Counted from the stretch's first letter, positions 9,135 through 16,267 are shown. The stretch is DNA of 38,991 nucleotides from JAHEME01 sp034435035 (GCA_034435035.1 DAOTXW010000065.1:1-38991); one strand, 5' to 3'. Numbers and translations are program-made. The notes: a model not told the origin generated them from the sequence alone.

Positions 9135-11423
9135 CTACCCCAGCACCACCTTCATCGTCTCGGCGGCGCTGGCCAGGCGCTCCGCCAGCGTGTGCGCCAT
9201 GAAGTGATGGAACGCGCTGGCGATCTCCGGGTTCTTCTTCTCCATCTCGTCCAGCGCCTGCGTGGAAAGGAAGAACAGCTCGGTCGGCTTTTCGGCCAGC
9301 ACCGAGGCGGTGGCCGGGATGTTCAGGTACGTCCCCAGCTCGCCGATGGCCGTGCCGGAACTCATGGTGCGCAGCCGGATGGTCCGCTTCTCGCTCAGCT
9401 CCAGCTGCACGCGCAGCTGCCCCTTTTCGATGAAGTAAATGCCGCCCGGCGGGTCACCCTGCCGGATGACCACCGCCCCGGCCTCGACATCGCGGTGCTC
9501 GAAGTAGCCCATCATCGTCTCGACGGCGGCGGGGCCGGGCAGCATCTTCTGGAGCTGGCGGGTCATGGTCGGCGGCCTGACGCCGAAGCCGACGCTCTCG
9601 AAGTCCTCGATCACCCGGTTCTCGTACCACTCCATGCCGTGATCGAGATCGGGGAAGGCGACCCAGCGCGTCCCCCGCTGCTCGGCAAAGGGCGGGCGCT
9701 CCAGATGGGCCCTGAGGCTGGTCGGCAGATCGGTGAAGATCAGCATGACGCCGTACTGCTCGGCCAGCTGGAGCATCTTGCGGAAGCTGAGCATGGCCGA
9801 GGAGTCCACGCCGGTCACCAGGTGGAAGTCCAGCAGGAGGTAGCGCGGCTTTTGCAGGTCGGGGTTCAGCACGCGGGCGCGGAACTGGTTGAACAGCGTG
9901 TTGGCCGTCCCGAAGAAGATGAAGCCCTGCAGCTTGAGGACAACCAGCCAGTGACCCTTGCGCTGCAGCAGCTTGCGGTACAGGTCGGGGCGCTCGACGG
10001 TGCTCTGATGGTTGGCCCCGGACAGCTCATGCTTGATCACGTTGATGCGGCTGTAGTTGACGACGAACAGGATGACCGCCAGCACCACGCCCAGCCCCAC
10101 GCCGGGCAGGAACCCCAGGAAGAAGATCACGCCCAGGATCAGCAGGACGACCAGATAATCCTGCGCCGGCAGTTCGCGGCGGGCGTCGATCACCCAGCGG
10201 GTCAGGAAGCTGAGGCCGAAGTACAGGATCAGCCCGCCCAGCACGACCGTCGGGAAGTAGCCCAGCAGCGACGCGCCCACGAACAGCACAAAGAGGTAGA
10301 TGCCGGCCTGCACGACGCCCACCAGCCGGGTGCTGGCCTTCATCCGGTGCACCAGCGCCGTCGAGCCGAGGTAATGGCTGCCCGGCGGGCTGGCCCCCAG
10401 CGCGGCCAGCAGGTTGGCCGCGCCCAGCACGATCAGCTCGCGGTTGAGGTCCATCTCGCGCTGGACCTCGATCTCGATGCCGCTGGCCCCCAGCAGCAGC
10501 GCGATCACCATCACAACAGCCACGGACAGCAGGCTGCCGCCCTGGCGCAGCACCAGCAGCCAGTCCGCGCCCTGCAGGTCGGCCAGGGCTACCGGCTGCC
10601 ACAGGCTGCCCTCCGGGATGGCGCTGAGCAGCCAGCCGTCGGCGCGGGCATCGGCGATGGACGTGCCGGCGGCGGCCAGGATCGCGAAGAACAGGGCGAC
10701 GGCGCCCGCCAGCATCCCCGGCACGATCAGGAAGTGATCCCAGCGGCGCAGCACCAGCAGCAGCGCCAGCGCAAAGACCAGCCCCGGTAGCCAGCGCAGC
10801 CACAGGGCGGGCGTGATCAGCGACGGCCACAGATCGGCCCCGCTCATCACCGAGATGGCGCCGCTGACCAGCAGCAGCCCCGATCCGCTCAGGAAGCCGC
10901 CGATGACCGGGTAGGGGATGAAGCGGATCAGGTCGCCCAGCCGGAACAGGCCCAGCGTCAGGAAGATCAGGCCGGTGAGGGCGGTGGCGGCCATCACCAG
11001 CGCCACGGCGGTGACGAACATCTGCCCGGAGGGGGCGCCGGCGGGCAGGGCGGCGATCACGACGGCGGCCACCACGCCCAGCACCGCCACGCCCGAATCC
11101 TGGATGCCGGCGATCACGCCGGGGGTGGAGCTGAACAGCGAAGCCGCGGCGGCGATGACCGCGCCGCCGAACAGGAAGAAGCCGATCCCGGCGGGCGCGT
11201 AGGCGGCCAGGCCGTCCTTGAACAGCAGGGAGGCGAAGGCGATCACCGCCGTCACGCCGATGAGGCCGGAAACGCCGCCGGCCAGCAGGCTGGCGACGAG
11301 ATTCGGCGGGCGCAGCGAGTCGACGATCTGCTGCAGCAGGGGCGGCTCAGGCGGCGGCGCGGGGCGTTCGTCGTCCCCGGCGGCCAGCAGGGCGTCCAGC
11401 GAAGGGTCGGCGGCGTCGGCCAT
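9135..11423 (-). CDS. SulP-family anion transporter with STAS and cyclic-nucleotide-binding-like domains
   Basis: A 762-residue membrane protein. Residues about 30-457 are the SulP transport core, with many hydrophobic segments and a GGFLSGSGLLL signature. A STAS domain follows (about 480-580), then a cNMP-binding-like beta barrel (about 628-745) containing GELGTYLNIPATASV. The same order occurs in fungal Vsb1/YGR125W-type proteins. The substrate is probably an anion or amino acid but cannot be told from sequence. The Arg that holds the cyclic-nucleotide phosphate (PRAAT in CRP-like domains) is missing here (PATAS), so the barrel may not bind cAMP or cGMP. ATG 11423 was chosen because AGGA lies at good spacing and the frame upstream runs into an intergenic repeat. 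It is divergent from the TIR-SUMF1 gene. Confidence 0.9.
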   Translation of the reverse strand: MADAADPSLDALLAAGDDERPAPPPEPPLLQQIVDSLRPPNLVASLLAGGVSGLIGVTAVIAFASLLFKDGLAAYAPAGIGFFLFGGAVIAAAASLFSSTPGVIAGIQDSGVAVLGVVAAVVIAALPAGAPSGQMFVTAVALVMAATALTGLIFLTLGLFRLGDLIRFIPYPVIGGFLSGSGLLLVSGAISVMSGADLWPSLITPALWLRWLPGLVFALALLLVLRRWDHFLIVPGMLAGAVALFFAILAAAGTSIADARADGWLLSAIPEGSLWQPVALADLQGADWLLVLRQGGSLLSVAVVMVIALLLGASGIEIEVQREMDLNRELIVLGAANLLAALGASPPGSHYLGSTALVHRMKASTRLVGVVQAGIYLFVLFVGASLLGYFPTVVLGGLILYFGLSFLTRWVIDARRELPAQDYLVVLLILGVIFFLGFLPGVGLGVVLAVILFVVNYSRINVIKHELSGANHQSTVERPDLYRKLLQRKGHWLVVLKLQGFIFFGTANTLFNQFRARVLNPDLQKPRYLLLDFHLVTGVDSSAMLSFRKMLQLAEQYGVMLIFTDLPTSLRAHLERPPFAEQRGTRWVAFPDLDHGMEWYENRVIEDFESVGFGVRPPTMTRQLQKMLPGPAAVETMMGYFEHRDVEAGAVVIRQGDPPGGIYFIEKGQLRVQLELSEKRTIRLRTMSSGTAIGELGTYLNIPATASVLAEKPTELFFLSTQALDEMEKKNPEIASAFHHFMAHTLAERLASAAETMKVVLG

Positions 11424-11473
11424 CGGTTCGTTCCTGTGGGGCAGAGTGGGGCCGGGCGAACGGCCCGCGCCCC

Positions 11474-11479
11474 AGTATA
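11474..11479 (-). promoter_or_regulatory. Candidate -10 element for the SulP gene
   Basis: TATACT on the minus strand, about 50 bases before the SulP ATG. The hexamer 17 bases upstream (TTCCCC) is a weak -35. Confidence 0.4.
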
Positions 11480-11520
11480 CGCCAACCCGCGGCGGCGGGG
11501 AATCCCCCGGCGGGGCGGAA

Positions 11521-11577
11521 CTCACCCCCTTAATCCCCCTCTCCGCGCAGCTTCGCAGCGTTAGCGGAGAGGGGGAG
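11521..11577. repeat. Intergenic hairpin repeat, copy 1
   Basis: Identical over 57 bases to 14199-14255. It contains a 12-bp inverted repeat, CCCCCTCTCCGC and GCGGAGAGGGGG, around a 17-base loop. It lies between the divergent SulP and TIR-SUMF1 promoters. It has no coding content; such C-rich/G-rich hairpins look like a dispersed genomic repeat family. Confidence 0.85.
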
Positions 11578-11605
11578 GGGGTTCCCCCCGCCCGGCAGGA
11601 TGCTG

Positions 11606-11611
11606 TACAAT
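11606..11611 (+). promoter_or_regulatory. Candidate -10 element for the TIR-SUMF1 gene
   Basis: TACAAT, 48 bases before the chosen ATG, predicts a leader of about 40 bases. No convincing -35 is visible because the upstream bases belong to the hairpin repeat. Confidence 0.35.
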
Positions 11612-11658
11612 AGGACGCAGCCATCTTCTTGCGCCGACGCTTCCGGGAGCCCGCCCGC

Positions 11659-13440
11659 ATGCCGGATGCCTTCAAGCTGTTCGTCAACTACCGCCGCGCC
11701 GACCATCCGGATTTCGTCGAGCACATGCGCGCCTGGTTCATCCAGCGTTATGGGCGCGACAATGTCTTCATGGACTTTGACTCGATCCCGGAGTTCAAGG
11801 ACTTTGAGTCATTCATCAAGGCCAAAGTGCGCGAGTCCAGCGCGCTGGTCATGGTGATCGGCCCGCAGTGGCTGGAGCTGCTGCGGCAGCGCAAGCGCGA
11901 CGGCCAGAAGGATTATGTGCTGGTGGAGCTGAAGGAGGCGATCCAGCACGGCGTGACCATCGCGCCGATCTGCATCCAGGGCGCATCGGTGCCGGATAAG
12001 GGAGACATCCCCGCCTGGCTGCGGCCCGTGTGGGGGCTGAACTTCGCCGAGCTGCGCTCCGGGCGCGACATCATCGACAACATCGAGCACCTGATGGATC
12101 TGATCGAGGAGGCGGTGCAGGAGCAGGCGCAGGTCCGCGCCATCGCGGCGCCGTCCCCCGGCGAGGCCCCGGCCCGCATCGACATCAACGCCGCGCGGGC
12201 GGCCTACCTGCGGGCGGCGACGGAGAAGGACTGGTCGGCGGCGCTGGTGGCGCTGCAGCAGATGCGCGAGGCCGGGCAGACCATCCCGGCCGCCTTCCGG
12301 ATCGACGAGAAGGAAGCGCGCTGCCGCGACGCGCTGGCGCAGGAAGTGCAGGCGCGGCAGCGGCGCGAAGTGGCCGACTACCTGTACGGCTGGGCGCGGG
12401 ATGCGGCGGCCTACGGGCAGCCGGAGGAGGAGATCCGCGGGCTGCTGGAGGATGTGTGGGCGGTGGAGCCCGGCTACGATCCCGACGGGCTGGCTCCCCC
12501 GCCGGAGCCGCCCCCGCAGCCCCCGCCGCGGGTCAAAGTGGTTGCGCCCCCGCCGGAGCCTGCGCCGCTGCCGCCGCTGCCCTACGAGCCCGAAATGGTG
12601 CGCATCCCCGCCGGGCCGTTCCTGATGGGCAGCCCGAAAAGCGACGAACTGCGCTTTGACCACGAGCCAGAGCAGTTCCAGCTGGATCTCAACTACGATT
12701 ACGCCATTGGCAGATACCCGGTGACGGTGGGGCAGTACCGGGCCTTTGTCGAGGCAGGGGGCTACCACGAGGATCGCTGGTGGACGGCGGCAGGGCTGAA
12801 GGCCCGCGCTGCCGGGTGGGACTGGATCGACTCAACGTGGAAGGAAACCGGCAAGGCATGGACAGAACCCCGCTACTGGAAAGACAAAAAGTGGGCGGGG
12901 GATGACATGCTGCCGGTGGTCGGCGTCTCATGGTATGAAGCGTATGCCTACACGCGCTGGCTGGCGGAGGCGACCGGGCGCGGCTACCGCCTGCCCACCG
13001 AAGCCGAGTGGGAGAAAGCCGCACGCGGTGGATTGCAAATCCCGGACGGGAAAGGCGGCATGAAGAAGAACCCCAACCCGGCCCGCCGCTGGCCCTGGGG
13101 CGACGAGCAGCCAACGAAGGAACTGTGTAACTTTGATGACAATGTAGGCCAGACCAGCCCCGTGACGAGCCACGCCGCGGGGGCGAAGGCCCAGCCCTAC
13201 GGCCTGTACCACATGGCGGGCAACGTGTGGGAGTGGTGCCTCTCGAAGTGGGCTGATCCATTTGTCCACCCGGAAGACAACGACCCGGAAGGGGATGCCC
13301 TCCGGGTGTTGCGCGGCGGGTCGTGGTTCTTCAACGATCCTAGGGTCCGCTGCTCGTACCGCCTCTGGAACTACCCGCGCAACTGGGCTTACAGCCTCGG
13401 TTTTCGGGTGGGGGGCGTCGTCCCTGTTCTTCCTGAATAG
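11659..13440 (+). CDS. TIR-SUMF1 (FGE-sulfatase/C-type lectin fold) protein, DGR variable protein
   Basis: A 593-residue protein. Residues 4-150 are a TIR domain (start FKLFVNYRR, BB-loop region DFDSIPEF); E90 in YVLVELKEA aligns with the catalytic Glu of NAD-cleaving TIRs. A helical region (about 173-275) and a Pro-rich linker (about 279-310) lead to a SUMF1 domain (313-593) with MVRIPAGPFLMGS, YHMAGNVWEW and LRVLRGGSW. The Cys pair of true formylglycine-generating enzymes is absent after RGGSW (FFNDPR instead), so it is probably a binding module and not an enzyme. The last 48 codons hold a DGR variable repeat: residues 557, 558, 561, 569, 570, 572, 574 and 577-580 differ from the template downstream. 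ATG 11659 has GGGAG nine bases upstream. Likely role: a diversified ligand sensor driving a TIR effector. The role is inferred; the domain calls are firm. Confidence 0.92.
   Translation: MPDAFKLFVNYRRADHPDFVEHMRAWFIQRYGRDNVFMDFDSIPEFKDFESFIKAKVRESSALVMVIGPQWLELLRQRKRDGQKDYVLVELKEAIQHGVTIAPICIQGASVPDKGDIPAWLRPVWGLNFAELRSGRDIIDNIEHLMDLIEEAVQEQAQVRAIAAPSPGEAPARIDINAARAAYLRAATEKDWSAALVALQQMREAGQTIPAAFRIDEKEARCRDALAQEVQARQRREVADYLYGWARDAAAYGQPEEEIRGLLEDVWAVEPGYDPDGLAPPPEPPPQPPPRVKVVAPPPEPAPLPPLPYEPEMVRIPAGPFLMGSPKSDELRFDHEPEQFQLDLNYDYAIGRYPVTVGQYRAFVEAGGYHEDRWWTAAGLKARAAGWDWIDSTWKETGKAWTEPRYWKDKKWAGDDMLPVVGVSWYEAYAYTRWLAEATGRGYRLPTEAEWEKAARGGLQIPDGKGGMKKNPNPARRWPWGDEQPTKELCNFDDNVGQTSPVTSHAAGAKAQPYGLYHMAGNVWEWCLSKWADPFVHPEDNDPEGDALRVLRGGSWFFNDPRVRCSYRLWNYPRNWAYSLGFRVGGVVPVLPE
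13294..13423 (+). repeat. DGR variable repeat (VR) at the 3' end of the TIR-SUMF1 gene
   Basis: Codons 546-588 of the TIR-SUMF1 gene match 13608-13737 at offset +314. The two copies are identical in the first 33 bases and the last 25 bases. Between these they differ at 19 positions, 18 of them adenines in the downstream copy (A to T, C or G). The single exception is C13703 in the TR against T13389 here. The identical GC-rich 3' part (13399-13423, GGTTTTCGGGTG...) is where an initiation-of-mutagenic-homology (IMH) element would sit. Confidence 0.93.
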
Positions 13441-13482
13441 CTCTGTACTCCGTTGCTCTGGACTCTGTACTCTGACTCTCTG

Positions 13483-13522
13483 AATCTGGCGCGAGCGTGC
13501 GCGCAGCGCCGCGAGCGCGAAT
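13483..13522. other. GC-rich potential secondary structure just downstream of VR
   Basis: Between VR and TR lie two copies of CTCTGTACTC (13441-13450, 13463-13472) and then a GCGC-rich stretch with short inverted repeats (GGCGC/GCGCC, TGGCG/CGCCA). DGR targets often carry a hairpin or cruciform shortly after the IMH; this could be its equivalent, but the pairing is imperfect. Confidence 0.3.
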
Positions 13523-13543
13523 CGCCAAAATCTAAAAAGCGAG

Positions 13544-13549
13544 TATAGT
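13544..13549 (+). promoter_or_regulatory. Candidate -10 element for the TR transcript
   Basis: TATAGT lies in an AT-rich patch about 60 bases before the template repeat, the only AT-rich stretch in the VR-TR spacer. No clear -35 hexamer. It would give a TR RNA independent of the TIR-SUMF1 mRNA. Confidence 0.35.
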
Positions 13550-13607
13550 GGGTTGGTCGGGTCAGTCAGTCGTGTGTCACGCGGCTGGCCCGTCAGGCCG
13601 CCTGGCA

Positions 13608-13737
13608 GATGCCCTCCGGGTGTTGCGCGGCGGGTCGTGGAACAACAACGATCAAAGGGTCCGCTGCTCGTACCGCAACAGGAACAACCCGAACAACTGG
13701 AACAACAACAACGGTTTTCGGGTGGGGGGCGTCGTCC
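13608..13737 (+). repeat. DGR template repeat (TR)
   Basis: A non-coding near-copy of the 3' end of the TIR-SUMF1 gene in the same orientation. The variable codons are almost all AAC (13 AAC triplets; also CAA and AGG), whereas the coding copy has TTC, CTC, CGC, TAC, AGC and so on. TR adenines matched by other bases in the coding copy are the hallmark of DGR template repeats; AAC templates can yield many residues but no stop codon. There are 31 adenines in the core and 18 are changed in VR. No start codon with a ribosome site precedes it, and no reverse transcriptase or Avd gene is adjacent or elsewhere in the window. Confidence 0.92.
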
Positions 13738-13750
13738 ACGTACTTCGATG

Positions 13751-13868
13751 CAGGGGTTGTCCCTGTGGGCATTTCGACTCAGCGCGAAATGCGGGGTGCT
13801 GCGCCACCATACGCAGGCGCCTTCCGGCAATGTGAGATGAGAGCAAAGCGCGACTCTCGTCATCTCAC
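13751..13868 (+). ncRNA. Structured RNA region directly downstream of the TR (candidate DGR RNA spacer)
   Basis: Three hairpins follow in a row: CAGGG/CCCTG (13751-13765), a perfect 8-bp stem GCATTTCG/CGAAATGC with 8-base loop (13769-13792), and a perfect 9-bp stem GTGAGATGA/TCATCTCAC (13832-13840 with 13860-13868) that can extend inward by three more pairs. In the Bordetella phage DGR the RNA downstream of the TR is structured and needed for cDNA priming; this region sits in the same place. None of the stems is followed by a T-run, so they are not ordinary terminators. The function is inferred. Confidence 0.5.
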
Positions 13869-14002
13869 CGAGGCGAGCAGAAGAACAGCGCAGGCTGGCC
13901 TGGCCCGCACGTGCAGCAGTACGTCGGGCGCATACACAAAAAGGGCACGGCCTGGACGCGGCAGTTGGCCGATGCTCCCGCCGTGCCCGCCCGCAAATAA
14001 GT
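13869..14002. other. Intergenic stretch with no recognised gene
   Basis: One plus-strand frame is open from about 13838 to a TAA near 14000 and would encode a peptide ending QQYVGRIHKKGTAWTRQL..., but it has no ATG and no ribosome site. It matches no family I recognise and shows no reverse-transcriptase motif. It may be gene debris. Confidence 0.3.
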
Positions 14003-14038
14003 CCCTCTCCCAGCCGCGCAGCGGCGTTGGGGAGAGGG
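14003..14038. repeat. Intergenic hairpin repeat, related family
   Basis: CCCTCTCCC (14003-14011) pairs with GGGAGAGGG (14030-14038). It resembles the copies at 11521 and 14199 in its CCTCTCC...GGAGAGG core but not in full sequence. The bases from 14039 to 14198 hold nothing I can assign. Confidence 0.6.
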
Positions 14039-14198
14039 ATTCAGGGTGAGGGCGTCCGAGTCTGCGGCCCGCCGCAACGTGCGTCGCCGGCGCGGACGAT
14101 CGCCTGTCCGCCGACGCGGCGGCTGTGCGAACGGATCATCAACAGCGGGGCGGGCATCCTGGCCGGGGAGCCGGTCTGGGCGGCCCAGCCGGCCGGAC

Positions 14199-14255
14199 CT
14201 CACCCCCTTAATCCCCCTCTCCGCGCAGCTTCGCAGCGTTAGCGGAGAGGGGGAG
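14199..14255. repeat. Intergenic hairpin repeat, copy 2
   Basis: Identical over 57 bases to 11521-11577, with the same 12-bp inverted repeat. The two copies bracket the TIR-SUMF1/DGR locus in direct orientation. Confidence 0.85.
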
Positions 14256-14318
14256 TCCGAGCCCGGCGAGGAGGGGGTGAGGTCTCTCCGACCCAACCCC
14301 CTCCGGGTCTTCGACCTG

Positions 14319-14340
14319 CCTCCCCCTTGCAAGGGGGAGG
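14319..14340. repeat. 22-bp perfect palindrome in intergenic repeat cluster
   Basis: Arms CCTCCCCCTTG and CAAGGGGGAGG meet with no loop. G-rich flanks on both sides (to about 14375) resemble the neighbouring repeats, suggesting a nest of two or three repeat types. Confidence 0.6.
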
Positions 14341-14416
14341 CCCATCCGAGCGCAGCGAGGACGGGGAGGGGGTTCACGGGCGGACCCCACCCCCGGCCCC
14401 CGCCCGGCCGTCTGTA

Positions 14417-14445
14417 TTTACATCCGCCTGAATCTGTCGTATCCT
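14417..14445 (+). promoter_or_regulatory. Sigma70-like promoter for the PTS IIB-IIC operon
   Basis: TTTACA (14417-14422), 17 bases, TATCCT (14440-14445). It lies about 70 bases before the IIB ATG and is the only well-spaced promoter in this intergenic region. Confidence 0.6.
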
Positions 14446-14455
14446 ACGGGAGGGA

Positions 14456-14481
14456 GATGGGCATGCCGCATGCGCACCATC
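14456..14481. promoter_or_regulatory. Candidate operator at the PTS promoter
   Basis: An inverted repeat begins 11 bases after the -10: GATGG-GCATGC, one base, GCATGC-GCA-CCATC. It covers the start of the transcript, where a repressor would block expression. No regulator gene is adjacent, so the binder is unknown. Confidence 0.5.
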
Positions 14482-14513
14482 TCTGCCCCCCTCCTGTTCA
14501 GGAGCACAGATCG

Positions 14514-14801
14514 ATGAAAACCGTGTACGTCGTCTGCGCCACCGGCATCGCCACTTCCACCATGCTGCGCCTGAAGATCGCTTCCTTCCTCCAGCAGCAC
14601 GGCATCCAGGCCGAAATCCTCCAGTACCGGGTCACCGAACTGACTCCGGAGCGGGTCCGGGCCGACGCCATCGTCGCCACCACCGGCATGCCGCCCGAGT
14701 TCGAGGGCGCCGCGCCGATCATCAACGGGCTGCCGCTCATCACCGGCGTGGGCGAGCAGGAGGCGCTGCAGGCGCTGCTGGACGCGCTCACCGCGCCCTG
14801 A
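14514..14801 (+). CDS. PTS galactitol/Sgc-type EIIB component
   Basis: A 95-residue cytoplasmic phosphocarrier that takes phosphate from EIIA and passes it to the sugar entering through EIIC. The active-site loop near the N-terminus reads CATGIATST, with C8 as the phosphorylated cysteine, as in the lactose/galactitol IIB fold; the length is normal for GatB/SgcB. ATG 14514 has AGGAG nine bases upstream. It is followed after 53 bases by the EIIC gene and then by BtpA-like and epimerase-like genes, the same set as in the E. coli sgc cluster (sgcB, sgcC, sgcQ, sgcE). The sugar is unknown. No EIIA, HPr or EI gene is in the window. Confidence 0.88.
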   Translation: MKTVYVVCATGIATSTMLRLKIASFLQQHGIQAEILQYRVTELTPERVRADAIVATTGMPPEFEGAAPIINGLPLITGVGEQEALQALLDALTAP

Positions 14802-14854
14802 GCGCCCGGCGAGGATGCTTTTCACCATCCACCCTGGCAAGGAGGCCACAGACT

Positions 14855-16243
14855 ATGCAAGCCGTACTCGACGCGATCGGTAATTTTCTCAACTCGATGG
14901 GGCCGCTGCTGGTGCTCCCGGTCGTCATCACGATCCTGGGCCTGATCCTGGGCCAGAAATGGGACAGCGCCATCCGCAGCGGCATCACCACGGCCATCGC
15001 CTTCGTCGGCATCTTCCTGACGATCGGGCTGCTGGGCACCAACCTGAGCACGATCGGCTCGGCCTTCGCCGAGCGCACCGGCACCGGGCTGGACATCATC
15101 GATATCGGCTGGCCGGCGGCTTCCGCGCTGGCCTTCGGCACGCCGGTCGGCAACCTGATCATCCCGATCGGCATCGCGCTCAACATCATCCTGCTGCTGC
15201 TGGGCCTCACCCAGACGCTCGACATCGACATCTGGAACTTCTGGCACATGGCCTTCGCCGGGGCCATCGTGCAGTTCATCACCGGCAGCTTCGCGATGGG
15301 CCTGTTCGCAGCCGCGGCCTACCTGGTCATCACGCTGTTCCTGGCCGACTGGTCGGCGCCGCTGATCCAGAAGCACTTCAAGCTGCCCGGTCTGTCGATC
15401 CCGCACGGGCAGTCGGCGGGCTATATGCTGCTGGCGGTGCCGTTCGCGCTGCTGTTCAACCGCATCCCGTTCCTGAAGAACCTGAAGCTGAACCCGGACA
15501 CGATCCGGCGGCGGCTGGGCCTGCTGGGCGAGCCGATGGTGCTGGGCCTGATCATCGGCCTGGTGCTGGCGCTGCTGGCCGGGCAGGGGGTCAAGGATGC
15601 GCTGCTGACGGCGGTGAACACCGGCGCGGTGATGGTGCTGATCCCGCGCATGGTGGCGATCCTGATGGAGGGGCTGACCCCCGTCTCGGAGGCGGCCCGC
15701 AACTTCATGACCCGGCGCTTCGCCGGGCGCGAGTTCCACATCGGGCTGGACTCGGCCATCCTGATCGGCAACCCGTCGGTGATCGCCGCCGGGCTGCTGA
15801 TGGTGCCGGTCGAGATCCTGCTGGCGCTGGCGCTGGCTCCGCTGGGCAACCGCACCCTGCCGTTCATCGATCTGGCGGACGGGCCGTTTGTGGCGGCGAT
15901 GCTGGCTCCGCTGGTGGCCGGCGATGTGCTGCTGACGGTCATCCTGGGCGCGATCGTGATGGGCATCGGCCTGATCTTCACCACGCTGCTGGCCCCGGCG
16001 GTCACCGATATGGTGGTCAACGGCGGCGCGGCGGTGAGCCTGCCGGAGGGCTACGCCACCTACACGGTCATGAGCGACGCCGCGGTGCCGACCTCCTACG
16101 GGCTGTACTACCTGCTGCAGACCCCGGCGGTGATCGGCATCCTCGTGACGCTGCTGATCATCGTGGGCATGTACTTCCTGAAAGTGAAGCTGCCGCTGGG
16201 CGATAAGCTCATCAAGCCGCCTGAGGAAGGCAGCGGAGACTGA
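14855..16243 (+). CDS. PTS galactitol/Sgc-type EIIC membrane component
   Basis: A 462-residue permease of the EIIC-GAT family that transports and helps phosphorylate the sugar. Hydrophobic segments run through most of the length, beginning with a segment at about 17-34. Family features include the FGTPVGNLIIPIG stretch, an HGQSAGY segment near residue 190, and GNPSVIAAGLLMVP, where the family has a conserved GNPS-like loop. The start has AAGGAGG at good spacing. It is co-transcribed with EIIB and followed by an intrinsic terminator. The substrate may be a polyol or pentose-like sugar, judged only from the family. EIIA is missing nearby and must be supplied elsewhere if the system works. Confidence 0.9.
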   Translation: MQAVLDAIGNFLNSMGPLLVLPVVITILGLILGQKWDSAIRSGITTAIAFVGIFLTIGLLGTNLSTIGSAFAERTGTGLDIIDIGWPAASALAFGTPVGNLIIPIGIALNIILLLLGLTQTLDIDIWNFWHMAFAGAIVQFITGSFAMGLFAAAAYLVITLFLADWSAPLIQKHFKLPGLSIPHGQSAGYMLLAVPFALLFNRIPFLKNLKLNPDTIRRRLGLLGEPMVLGLIIGLVLALLAGQGVKDALLTAVNTGAVMVLIPRMVAILMEGLTPVSEAARNFMTRRFAGREFHIGLDSAILIGNPSVIAAGLLMVPVEILLALALAPLGNRTLPFIDLADGPFVAAMLAPLVAGDVLLTVILGAIVMGIGLIFTTLLAPAVTDMVVNGGAAVSLPEGYATYTVMSDAAVPTSYGLYYLLQTPAVIGILVTLLIIVGMYFLKVKLPLGDKLIKPPEEGSGD

Positions 16244-16267
16244 GTTTCTGCGCATCAGCCGGTGACG

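Noticed and set aside
11424..11687. N-terminal extension of the SulP protein to ATG 11687
   Set aside because: The extension is translated from the 57-bp intergenic repeat and promoter region; ATG 11423 has a proper ribosome site.
13548..13835. A 95-codon frame running through the template repeat, read as a short SUMF1-like protein
   Set aside because: It shares frame with VR only because TR is a copy of VR. It has no ribosome site, no N-terminal domain, and Asn at every variable site, which fits a template and not a protein.
13838..14000. Possible C-terminal fragment of a reverse transcriptase or Avd after the TR
   Set aside because: The open stretch has no start and no motif of either family; the peptide matches nothing I recognise.
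14822..16255. A long minus-strand frame opposite the PTS EIIC gene
   Set aside because: The composition is Asp/Arg/Gln/His-rich antisense shadow; the plus-strand frame is a clear EIIC permease with ribosome site and terminator.
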